Source: JBOGWP01 sp050693875
GTDB lineage: Bacteria; Actinomycetota; CADDZG01; JAHWKV01; JBOGWP01
Length of the DNA stretch: 46,667 nt
Assembly: GCA_050693875.1 (NCBI GenBank)
Contig: JBOGWP010000096.1
Span: 1-46,667, forward strand
Direction of reading: 5' to 3'
In this document: positions 6,577-13,464 of the stretch, one piece after another
Layout of the letters: every line of letters begins with the position of its first letter
How positions within the stretch are numbered: the first letter of the stretch is position 1
Translations under genes and position numbers: made by a program
Notes under the pieces: model-generated
Seen by the model: only the letters and a program-made list of their open reading frames with translations
Databases searched by the model: none
Told to the model about the DNA's origin: nothing

Positions 6577-7545
6577 CAGGGGGACGGTTCGGCTCGATGC
6601 GGGTGAAGTGCCCCGGCGTCTCCTCATAGACGCAGGCGATCCCGATCCCGACCAGGAGATCGATGAGGTCGTCCGTGGGTCTTGTCGGGACGAGCACAGA
6701 AAGCGACTGCGCCGGCACGTGGCGCCGGTAGTCGAGGACTTGGCCAATCGCGTGTCGTATGGACTCTCGCGTTGTTACACCTTTCGCTTCACAGAGCTCT
6801 GCCGTGGATACGTCGAAGAGATCGTTGCGGAGGTAGCGCACTTCCCCTGCCGGTCGGATTCGGTACGACTTGATCTGATGACCCTGGTTCTCGAGGAACG
6901 CTCGATAGCGCCTAGCCAGCTCCGCTTCACGGCGAACGGCTGAGGTCGGCGCTGAACCGCTACTCTCGAAGACGGGTACAAGATTCCGTTCGGGTTCGAC
7001 CGGCTGGGCAACGGTGCTCGGCTCTTCGATCGCGACGTGGGGCGACGCGGCGGCTCACCGGTCGGGCTCTTATCCTCCCGTCTCATCAGGACCTCGCCGA
7101 CGGGCCGAAGGCGAAAGACCAGCACGCTTCGGGGGTCTCCGTTGATATCTAGCGCTTCGGCGGGGCGGTAGGGCCGCTGCTCGTCCAGCTCGAACTCGCC
7201 TACGTAGACCTGACGCTTGGTCCCTGTGCGGGCCACCACGCCGTTGGCTGAAAAGAGGCGCAGTGCTCGACCCAGCTCCTTGTGTTGGTAGATCGCGGCG
7301 TTCCCGTGGGTCAACTGCTGGTCTCAGACACGGCCTTCACCCGTGTAGAGGAATAGAGCCTCGTCGCTGGCCCAACCGTCGAAGTCGTACCCGAAGGCCT
7401 GACCCCGGCTCGGGTCCGTGTAGAGGAAGACGTTTGGTGTAGTCGCTGACGGCTCAATCCCACCGTAGAGTGCGCCCCCAAAGCGAGTTCGGCGCTCCTC
7501 GCGGGTCAACTCGTCGCCCGTTCGCAGGTTCCAGTTCTCAGGCAT
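6560..7545 (-). pseudogene. SRA-like plus PD-(D/E)XK restriction-like gene, disrupted
   Basis: Conceptual reading starts at ATG 7545 (GGAG six bases upstream). An N-terminal unit (MPENWNLRTGDELTREE...FGGALYGGI...VFLYTDPSRG) is followed by THGNAAIYQHKELGRALRLF and RQVYVGEFELD, as in ScoMcrA/SRA-like modified-base readers. The C-terminal unit has RREAELARRYRAFLE, then YLRNDLFD and AELCEAKG, a D...ExK nuclease-type motif, and AIGQVLDYRRHV. Two lesions break it: an in-frame TGA at 7322-7324 after TGEGRV, and a frameshift around 7040-7060. The IS481 element replaced the last residues; without it the protein would have ended ...EPNRPPAL. The architecture suggests an enzyme that cut DNA carrying modified bases. 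It is now a pseudogene, unless the lesions are assembly errors. Confidence 0.75.
6577..6591. repeat. IS target-site duplication, right copy
   Basis: An identical 15-base copy of the left duplication at 4547. It lies in the last codons of the minus-strand SRA/restriction-like gene. Confidence 0.9.
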
Positions 7546-7704
7546 GAATTTCTCCGTCGTCGATGCTCACTGTCCGGATCGGCGGCGTTTGGTCGCTTCT
7601 GAAGTCCCAGGACGTAATGGGACTGGTCGTGTCGCATGCAGCCTCGCGTAAGCAGGGCAAGGGCCCCCGAGCCATCGCCCGGAGGCCTTCGTTTCGCCGT
7701 CGCC

Positions 7705-7932
7705 TCAGGCCACGTGCACGCCCAAGTGCTCGCCGTAGACGTGCCGTTCCAGCCGGTCGAACCGGTACGTGACAAACCCGCACTCGCCGCAGACGTAACC
7801 GTGGCTGTGCACGCCCCAGATCCGTCCTGCGTGCTCTCCGCACCACGAGACAGGGTCCCCGAGCCCACCGTCGTCGTCGATCGTCACCGCGCAGCCGCAC
7901 CCGAGCTCGACAACCGCCGTCGATCCCAGCAT
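7705..7932 (-). CDS. 75-residue protein with C2H2 zinc finger
   Basis: The start is ATG 7932, preceded by GGAGGAGG at six bases. The C-terminal half reads YVCGECGFVTYRFDRLERHVYGEHLG, which has C-x2-C-x12-H-x4-H spacing, a classical C2H2 finger. The N-terminal half has further cysteines (ELGCGCAV, SWCGEHAG) that could make a second zinc site. Bacterial C2H2 fingers are uncommon but occur in small proteins of actinobacterial mobile elements. It probably binds DNA or RNA. It lies upstream of the disrupted SRA-like gene on the same strand, 159 bases apart. The good ribosome binding site and ordered Cys/His pattern support a real gene. Confidence 0.65.
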   Translation of the reverse strand: MLGSTAVVELGCGCAVTIDDDGGLGDPVSWCGEHAGRIWGVHSHGYVCGECGFVTYRFDRLERHVYGEHLGVHVA

Positions 7933-7973
7933 CTCGGACCTCCTCCGTCTGCGGGCCGAGCATTTTTTCTTCG

Positions 7974-8186
7974 GCCCTTCCTGTTGCTGCCGCCTGCCAG
8001 GTGCGACGGACGGGTCCCGTCAAGGCCGGAGAGCCGGAGGGATGCGTGGTAATGGAGGGGACCCGCCGTTGCATCGCAACAGCGGAGCTGCGGCACGGTG
8101 GGGCGTAGGCCGTTAAGGAGCGCATCCCTCCGGTGTGCCTTGACGGGTGGGCAGCGTGCCCAGAATGGGGCGGCTGTAGGAAGGGC
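7974..8186. repeat. Long imperfect palindrome, structured element copy 2
   Basis: The outer arms GCCCTTCCT (7974-7982) and its complement (8178-8186) enclose inner arms CCCGTCAAGGC and CCGGAGGGATGCG (8016-8046), whose complements lie at 8121-8147. The apex at 8050-8117 repeats the core of the element at 2986: TAATGG, GGGG, CCCGCC, TGC, GCAACA, CGGC, GGTGGG and CCGTTAAG in the same order and nearly the same spacing. The arms differ in sequence from copy 1 but still pair, so structure rather than arm sequence is kept. It fills the gap between the M20 peptidase 3' end and the C2H2 gene. A shorter local hairpin, GGGCCGA/TCGGCCC around a T-rich loop, overlaps the outer left edge. Confidence 0.7.
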
Positions 8187-8218
8187 TCCTCGCCGGAAAC
8201 GACTTGGGCCGTGAGGGC

Positions 8219-9382
8219 CTACAGGGAAAGATGAACCGGGCCGACCAGGTGCCGGACGGCGTCGCGATACGCCTCGTAGACGGGGCCGATCGAAGCGACG
8301 TCAACCGCCTCGTCAGAGGCGTGGAGGTTGCGGTACGTCACTCCCAGACCACACGTTGCCGGTACGCGGACGGATGCGAGGTAGTTGCCGACGTTGGACG
8401 GGCCGGCGACCGCCAGTGGGAGGTTGCGGCCGAAGGCAGCCTCCGCCGAAGCACGAAGAGCGCTCACGATCGGCGACTGCTCGGGAAGACGGTAGGCGGG
8501 CCACGACTCTTCGATGTGGATCGCCGTCGGTTCGCGGGTCGGTGTCCGATCGTCGACCTGAGCGCAGATCGAGCGAACGAGGTCCTCCGCCGCCTCGGGG
8601 CCGAATGACGGCGTTAGCCGGACGTCGACGCGTAGCCAGCAGGTGTCCGGCACCGACGTGTAGCCGTCGCCGCCGCTGATCGCGGTGACTGTGAGCTTGG
8701 GACCGAAATCGAAGTCCAGGTCAGGACCCACCGGCAGGGAGGTTTCATTGAGGGCCTGGACGAGCGCGGCGGCCTTCACGACCGCATTGTCGGGGCGAGG
8801 AGCTCGGGAGCCAGAATGACCGCCGGTTCCGAACGTGCAAAGCCGTGCGCGCCAGAACCCGCGGGCCCCGACGACGATCGAGGAGTTGCCGGGGTACCCG
8901 ATCATCACACCCCGCACGTTGGGGCGCGCTGCGATGAAGCGCTTGATGCCGCCGAATCGACCCGTGTGCTCGTCGACGTCGAACAGAAAGCCCACCGCTC
9001 CATCGATCGATTCGGGCTCCTGGGCCATCTCTACCGCCAAGTGTGCGAAGATCGCCGCCCCGGTCTTGCTGTCGGCACTGCCCCGGCCGGTGAGCCATCC
9101 GTCGACCAACTCGCCGGCGAAGGGTGATGTCGACCACGTCGCCAAGTCTCCAACGGGCGCGGTGTCGAGGCAGGCGTTGAGGCAGTAGAGCGGCCCGGGC
9201 TCGGTCGAGATCTCGGTGTAGAGGGCGACGGCCCTGGCGTCTTCGACGAGGTAGCGGACGGGCACGCCGTGGTCAGCGAGCCACGCCTCCAAGGCCGAGA
9301 GCACCGGTCCGGGGTCGTCGATGCCGCCTTGGCTCGGGGTGCGAACCAGGGTGCTCGCGAGATCGACGATCGAGGCGGTCAT
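8219..9382 (-). CDS. M20-family metallopeptidase/deacylase (DapE/ArgE-like)
   Basis: This 387-residue protein has the M20 fold order. GRGSADSKTG carries the bridging metal-ligand Asp, DVDEHTG the catalytic Glu region, GGHSGSRAPRPDNAV opens the lid/dimerisation domain, and NLHASDE is the C-terminal ligand His. The usual first motif G-H-x-D-x2-P appears here as NACLDTAPVG, so the normal His ligand is Cys. The following ligand position (DEH rather than DEE) is also changed. This may define a subfamily and not a dead enzyme. Likely reactions are hydrolysis of an N-acyl amino acid or dipeptide, with unknown substrate. It starts at ATG 9382. It is a housekeeping-type gene inside the accessory region. 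Confidence 0.8.
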   Translation of the reverse strand: MTASIVDLASTLVRTPSQGGIDDPGPVLSALEAWLADHGVPVRYLVEDARAVALYTEISTEPGPLYCLNACLDTAPVGDLATWSTSPFAGELVDGWLTGRGSADSKTGAAIFAHLAVEMAQEPESIDGAVGFLFDVDEHTGRFGGIKRFIAARPNVRGVMIGYPGNSSIVVGARGFWRARLCTFGTGGHSGSRAPRPDNAVVKAAALVQALNETSLPVGPDLDFDFGPKLTVTAISGGDGYTSVPDTCWLRVDVRLTPSFGPEAAEDLVRSICAQVDDRTPTREPTAIHIEESWPAYRLPEQSPIVSALRASAEAAFGRNLPLAVAGPSNVGNYLASVRVPATCGLGVTYRNLHASDEAVDVASIGPVYEAYRDAVRHLVGPVHLSL

Positions 9383-9408
9383 GCGTCAATCGTAGTGCGG
9401 GGGGAAGG

Positions 9409-10439
9409 TCAGACGGCCGACGTGGCAGGCTGGTCGTGGTCGACGACGGGCAAGGCGAGGACGTCGGCCTCGGACTCGACGCACCGGCTAGCGCCGTAGA
9501 GCTCCTGGACGAGCCGGACGTAGCGCGAGGCGTGGGCCGGGCCGCGAAACTCGATGCCGGTGTCGTACTTCTGCATGCCGTTCATCGACGGGAGGCGGAC
9601 GAACGCCCGATTCTCGTTGGCGCAGATGAAGTTCTCGGGCTCCTTGCTGAGGTCGTCGAACATGCCGACGAAGACCGTCTTGTTGCCGGCCCTGCGGCTC
9701 TCCGGGTCCCGAATTTGTAGGAATCGCTGGAGGTGGTCCTTGAAGACCTGCCAGCGGGGTGGCCCGAAGAGGACCCGGTAGTGCACGACGTCGGGCTGTC
9801 GGGCGAGCTTCGCCTCGATGCACGTCAGGTAGTCGGGGTCCGTGATCGCGAACCCGTGGTGACCAGGCACTCGTTCGCTTCCTCGACGATGTGGAACAGC
9901 GTCGCCTTCAGTTCGCCGGCCGTGCGGATGAGGCGGAAGCCTTCGTTCGAGGAACCCGAGGTGTCCTTCCGACTCGGAGCCAGGATCACCGTGTCCAGCT
10001 CGTCCGGGGTCAGAGGGAACCCCAGACGCACGTGGCTCTCGAGCTTGTGGAGCATGTAGGCGACGTCGCGCATCAACGGCTCCTCGTGGCGCCGACGGAA
10101 CGTTCCGACGTCGTAGCCAACACCCAGCAAGGAATCCTTTGCCGCTTCTCTGCGGCGTGGACGCTTCCACGATCGGGTGCGAGGGTCGAGGCCAAGCAAG
10201 GCCCGCGCCGCGTCCGAACGATCGCCGGGCCCGAGCAGCGCTACCGCCTTCTTCAGCGCGTGTTCGAGGGCGAGTAGCAGGTGGATCGGATCCTCGCTGC
10301 GGATCTCTTGACGGACGCACCGGAGGCCGAAGAGGGCCGGGAGTGCTTCCTGTCTCGCCGCGGGCAGGCCGATCCGCACCAGCTCGCGCAGCTCGCGGTC
10401 AACGGCGGCGGCGTTCGAAACTGTCCCGGAATTGTCCAT
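9409..10439 (-). pseudogene. Unknown protein split by a frameshift
   Basis: The first part starts at ATG 10439 and reads a mostly helical ~190-residue segment (RELVRIGLPAARQEALPALF, DPIHLLLALEHALKKAVALLG). It then enters KATLFHIVEEANECLVTTGSRS, near base 9855. One frame later the sequence continues smoothly as DPDYLTCIEAKLARQPDVVHYRVLFGPPRW and on to FVGMFDDLSKEPENFICANENRAFVRLP. Joined, it gives about 340 residues. The second half resembles conserved hypothetical proteins of actinobacteria in which a TGSRS.D..YL motif precedes a pair of beta-strands; a PLD-like fold is possible but unproven. A single-base indel is the only lesion, so a sequencing error is as likely as a pseudogene. It is divergent from the AICE module. 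Confidence 0.55.
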
Positions 10440-10569
10440 CCGGGGTGAGTTTGTCCTGTTCTTGTCCCGTTTTCAAGCATTTGTCCGTCCTGCGGCGACT
10501 GCGACGCTCCAAAGCAAGGGGCTAGGGGACCGGAAGGGCCGGCCCCCAGAGCCCCGGGAGGAGGCAGTC

Positions 10570-10896
10570 ATGCGGTTCCCCATCGACAAGACGGCGATGC
10601 GGTTCACCTGCGGCACGGTGCCGCAGCCGGTCAAGGACTACGGCACCGGAGGCCAGAAGGCCGACGAGAACGGAGAGCCCCTGTTCAGCGTCGGGGTCCT
10701 GGCCATGGCCAACGGGGAGGCCGAGCTCATCACGGTCAAGGTCCCCGGCAAGGTCTCGGCGGGGGTCGTCCCCGGCACCTCGGTCCAGATCGACGGGCTG
10801 GTGGCGGCCCACTACTCGGTCGAGGGCAAAAGCGGCCTGTACTTCCGCTGCTTACGCATCGAGCCCGTCGCAGCGCCCGCCAAGGCGGCGTCCTGA
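10570..10896 (+). CDS. Conserved AICE small protein (upstream of TraSA)
   Basis: The protein has 108 residues. The ATG at 10570 follows GGGAGGAGG at five bases. It opens MRFPIDKTAMRFTCGTVPQPVKDY and continues DENGEPLFSVGVLAM, ITVKVPGKV, and GTSVQIDGLVAAHYSVEGKSGLYFRC. This pattern is shared with a conserved hypothetical family found just upstream of the FtsK-like gene in Streptomyces AICEs and linear plasmids. It is predicted all-beta and resembles an OB-fold, so single-strand DNA binding in replication or transfer is plausible, but I know of no experiment that shows it. It is the first gene of the AICE operon, 130 bases from the divergent unknown gene; the promoter should lie in that gap. 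Confidence 0.75.
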   Translation: MRFPIDKTAMRFTCGTVPQPVKDYGTGGQKADENGEPLFSVGVLAMANGEAELITVKVPGKVSAGVVPGTSVQIDGLVAAHYSVEGKSGLYFRCLRIEPVAAPAKAAS

Positions 10897-10924
10897 CCAC
10901 TGATTGCTGAAAGGGAGGTCTGCC

Positions 10925-11059
10925 ATGGCAAAGCCGAAAGCCAAGTCGCTCTGGAAGGAACCGAGGCGCAAGCGCCTGGGCCAGGGCCGCATCGTCAAGA
11001 CCGCGGCGCAGATGAAGGCCGAAATCGTGGCGGAGCGCAAGGCGGCTGAGCGGCGATGA
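10925..11059 (+). CDS. 44-residue basic protein of AICE operon
   Basis: ATG 10925 follows GAAAGGGAGG at five bases, a strong ribosome binding site. The peptide is Lys/Arg/Ala-rich (MAKPKAKSLWKEPRRK, then a single predicted amphipathic helix with AAQMKAEIVAERKAAERR). The stop overlaps the start of the next gene (ATGA). I know no family. Charge and context suggest a DNA- or protein-binding accessory factor of the transfer operon, but this is not established. Confidence 0.65.
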   Translation: MAKPKAKSLWKEPRRKRLGQGRIVKTAAQMKAEIVAERKAAERR

Positions 11060-11688
11060 GCGCCGAGTACCGCCGGGTCGTCCGGCCGCTACGCCGGGAG
11101 CCACCACCGACGATCGAGCAGGTCGCCTGGGAGAGCCGGTGGCAGCGGTTCGTGGTCTACGTCGCCCGGCCGCTGTGGAGCTTCCGTGTCGAGGTCACCG
11201 CCGCGGCGGTGGTACTCCTGGCCTACGGGTCCCTCATCCGTCGCATTGGATCGGCATGGGCCGTCGGCGTCCTCGCCGCCGTCGCAGCGCTCGTGACGAG
11301 CTCGACCCGTGGGCGTCGTCTCGTCTGGCAGGTGTTCCACCGGTCGAGGCTCCGCCGGCGGTGGAACCTCGCCGTACGCCACGCGAGGCTGGCGACCCAC
11401 GACGACCGCATCCCCCGGCCGGTCCGCATCCGGACGGTGGCGTCGGGCGATCGGCTGCGGGTGCGGGTCCCGTTCGGCGGCACCGTGTCCGCGCTCGAAC
11501 ATGCCGCCGAGGTCATCGCTGCGGTGCTCGGGGTGCGCGACGTCGAGGTCAGCAGGGATCGGGACAACGCCCGGTACGCCTCCGTCGTCGTCGTGCGGCG
11601 CGATCCGTTGGCCGGTGGCGATCCGATCCCGTGGCCGGAGCCCACATCGCCGGTGCTCCGGGCGGTGGGAGAGGAGTCGGCGTCGTGA
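11056..11688 (+). CDS. AICE membrane protein preceding TraSA
   Basis: The protein has 210 residues. After a cytoplasmic basic N-terminus come two close hydrophobic segments (VEVTAAAVVLLAYGSL and WAVGVLAAVAALV, residues about 48-82), then a basic stretch (RSRLRRRWNLAVRHARL) and a soluble domain rich in beta-strand (RIRTVASGDRLRVRVPFGGTVSALEHAAEVIAAVLGVRDVEV). This resembles the N-terminal membrane and linker part of TraB/TraSA-type translocases, which here is a separate gene. The stop overlaps the translocase start by GTGA, so the two are translationally coupled. It probably anchors the motor at the membrane. Confidence 0.7.
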   Translation: MSAEYRRVVRPLRREPPPTIEQVAWESRWQRFVVYVARPLWSFRVEVTAAAVVLLAYGSLIRRIGSAWAVGVLAAVAALVTSSTRGRRLVWQVFHRSRLRRRWNLAVRHARLATHDDRIPRPVRIRTVASGDRLRVRVPFGGTVSALEHAAEVIAAVLGVRDVEVSRDRDNARYASVVVVRRDPLAGGDPIPWPEPTSPVLRAVGEESAS

Positions 11689-12545
11689 AGCGAGTCATGC
11701 CGACGCTGCGACGTGTGCGGGCGGCTGCCGAAGCCGTCACCGACGGCGCCTCGATGTGGGACCCGCTCACCGTTGGCATCAACGAATACGGGGAGGTGGT
11801 CAGGATCCGGCTCCCCGAGCACCACGTGCTGGTCGCCGGCGAGCCGGGGTCGGGCAAGTCGGTGGCGCTGCAGATGCTGGTCGCCAAGGCGGCGCTCGAC
11901 CCGGGCGTGGAGCTCGTGCTCCTCGACGGCAAGCGGGTGGAGCTCGCCCCGTGGAGCGGGTGCGCCTCCCGCAGCGTCTGGTGGAACGTCGACGATGCGA
12001 TCTCGGCCGTCGGCGAGCTCCAGGCCGAGTGCGAGCGGCGGCTGGAAGTGATCTGCTCGGCCCCGGGCATCAAGCGCAAGGTGGAGCGGGGCGACGGCCT
12101 CGGCCTGGTCCTCGTTGTGATCGACGAGCTCGCCCTCTACTGCACGGCACCCCGTCCCGCCGGGCCCGAGTTCTCGGCGAGGCTGCGCCTGTTGGTGCAG
12201 TTGTGCCGGGCCACCGGCATCATTGTGGCGGCCGCCACGCAGAAGCCGTCCCACGACGTGATCCCGACGTCGCTCCGGGACCTGTTCGGGTTCCGGTGGG
12301 CGCTTCGGTGCGCGACCCGGGAGGCCTCCGACACCATCCTCGGATCGGGATGGGCGTCCCGTGGGTACTCGGCTGCGGACATCGACGCCGCCGGCCGGGG
12401 TGTCGGGTACCTGCTGCACGAGTGCGGCCTGCCGGTTCGGATGCGGGCCTGCTACCTCTCCGACGACGACCTCGCCCGCCTCGTGGCCCGGGCCGAGGTA
12501 CGCCGGGCCCATCCGGCACCGGGTCTCAAGGTGGTGGGCGGATGA
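11685..12545 (+). CDS. FtsK/SpoIIIE-type DNA translocase (TraSA-like)
   Basis: The protein has 286 residues from GTG 11685. Walker A is GEPGSGKSVALQ (residues about 50-61), Walker B is LVLVVIDELALY, and the sensor-like region is GIIVAAATQKPS. DLFGFRWALRCATREASDTILGSGWASRGY matches the FtsK/TraSA nucleotide-dependent pore region. It is short because its membrane part is in the preceding gene. In AICEs this single protein moves double-stranded DNA between mycelia or cells. It overlaps the upstream gene by four bases and ends in ATGA 84 bases before the methyltransferase. Confidence 0.9.
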   Translation: MKRVMPTLRRVRAAAEAVTDGASMWDPLTVGINEYGEVVRIRLPEHHVLVAGEPGSGKSVALQMLVAKAALDPGVELVLLDGKRVELAPWSGCASRSVWWNVDDAISAVGELQAECERRLEVICSAPGIKRKVERGDGLGLVLVVIDELALYCTAPRPAGPEFSARLRLLVQLCRATGIIVAAATQKPSHDVIPTSLRDLFGFRWALRCATREASDTILGSGWASRGYSAADIDAAGRGVGYLLHECGLPVRMRACYLSDDDLARLVARAEVRRAHPAPGLKVVGG

Positions 12546-12630
12546 ATCCCTTGGCGCTTCGGGCTACCGACGGAAAGGAGGTGGTGCAAAAGGCGAAGCC
12601 GGGGGACCGGTTGGGTGCGGGTCCGGGTGT

Positions 12631-13464
12631 TTGGGGAAGGCGCCCGGGCCCGCCCGGTCCCCGTCGGGTGTCTCCGCTTCGTCGGCGGTTGTTGTCCGGG
12701 GCGACGCTCGCCGGATGCCGATTACGGCGGAATCGGCAGCATGCATCGTGACCTCGCCGCCCTACAACCTCGGGATCGCGTACGACGGTTCGTCGGACCG
12801 CCTGTCCTGGCCCACGTATTGGGAGCTCGTCCATGCCTCCTGCCGGGAGATGGCCCGGGTCCTCGTGGACGGTGGGCGGGTTTGGCTCAACGTCATGCGT
12901 ACGGAGACACAGGAGCGCGGCCGTGCAAACGGCACGGGCCAGAAGGGTGTCGGCCAGCCCATGGCCCGGATCGATCTCGCCGGCTTGTGGTCCGAAGGCC
13001 TCCAGCGGGCCGGACTCGCCTACCGGGAGACGGTGGTGTGGGCGCAGGATTCCTGGGACGGAGGCTGCTCGTGGGGATCGTGGCGCATGCCGTCGGCCCC
13101 GAACCTTCGGGGCGAGTACGAGGTGGTGCTCGTCTACCACAAGGGCTCCTGGCGCCGGCGTGCACCCGAGGGTCTCGACGGCTGGCGCGACGAGCTCCCC
13201 GGGTGGGAGGACTGCTGCCGCAACGTCTGGCGCATCCCGCCGGCGCGAAGCTCGGAGCACCCGGCCGTGTTCCCCGACGAGCTGGCCCGGCGGTGCATCC
13301 GCCTGTCCACGTGGCCCGGGGAATTGGTCGTCGACCCCTTGTGCGGCTCGGGGACGACGCTGCGTGCGGCCCGGGACCTCGGGCGTCGAGGCCTCGGGAT
13401 CGAGCTCTCGGAGCGCTACGCGCGCCTCGCCTCCGCGGCGACGGCGCAGGGGGTGCTTCTGTGA
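12631..13464 (+). CDS. DNA (N4-cytosine/N6-adenine) methyltransferase embedded in AICE
   Basis: The catalytic motif IV, TSPPYNLGI, lies near the N-terminus, and motif I, VVDPLCGSGTTL followed by GLGIELSERY, lies near the C-terminus, the beta-class order. SPPY rather than DPPY is common among N4-cytosine enzymes. FPDELARRCIRLSTWPGELV is the usual lead-in to motif I. The start is uncertain: no ATG or GTG in frame precedes the conserved VVVRGDARRMPI, so TTG 12631 is used (277 residues); ATG 12715 would cut the fold. A strong AAAGGAGG at 12574-12581 lies in another frame relation, so a small indel in this leader is possible. It overlaps the initiator gene by GTGA. It may protect the element from host restriction. 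Confidence 0.85.
   Translation: MGKAPGPARSPSGVSASSAVVVRGDARRMPITAESAACIVTSPPYNLGIAYDGSSDRLSWPTYWELVHASCREMARVLVDGGRVWLNVMRTETQERGRANGTGQKGVGQPMARIDLAGLWSEGLQRAGLAYRETVVWAQDSWDGGCSWGSWRMPSAPNLRGEYEVVLVYHKGSWRRRAPEGLDGWRDELPGWEDCCRNVWRIPPARSSEHPAVFPDELARRCIRLSTWPGELVVDPLCGSGTTLRAARDLGRRGLGIELSERYARLASAATAQGVLL

Noticed and set aside
6775..7314. Independent 179-residue gene within the SRA-like region
   Set aside because: Its first half is the continuation of the SRA-like domain in frame with the 7545 start; its second half is the wrong frame of the nuclease domain.
7322..7324. In-frame TGA in the SRA-like gene as a second selenocysteine codon
   Set aside because: The position is not a redox Cys in the family, no GGUCU-type hairpin follows, and the same gene has a frameshift, so a nonsense mutation is more likely.
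2986..8186. The two palindromes as integron attC sites
   Set aside because: attC sites keep conserved R/L blocks at their outer ends and need an IntI integrase. Here the conserved blocks are in the middle, the GTTAAG is followed by a purine, and no IntI is in the window.
12542..12751. 69-residue gene after the FtsK-like gene
   Set aside because: Although it starts with an ATGA overlap, its composition (Arg/Pro/Gly) is that of a shadow frame of the methyltransferase leader and no family is recognisable.
11309..12751. 480-residue and minus-strand 429-residue open frames over the TraSA region
   Set aside because: Both are antisense or out-of-frame shadows typical of high-GC DNA; the GTGA-coupled frames carry the recognisable motifs.
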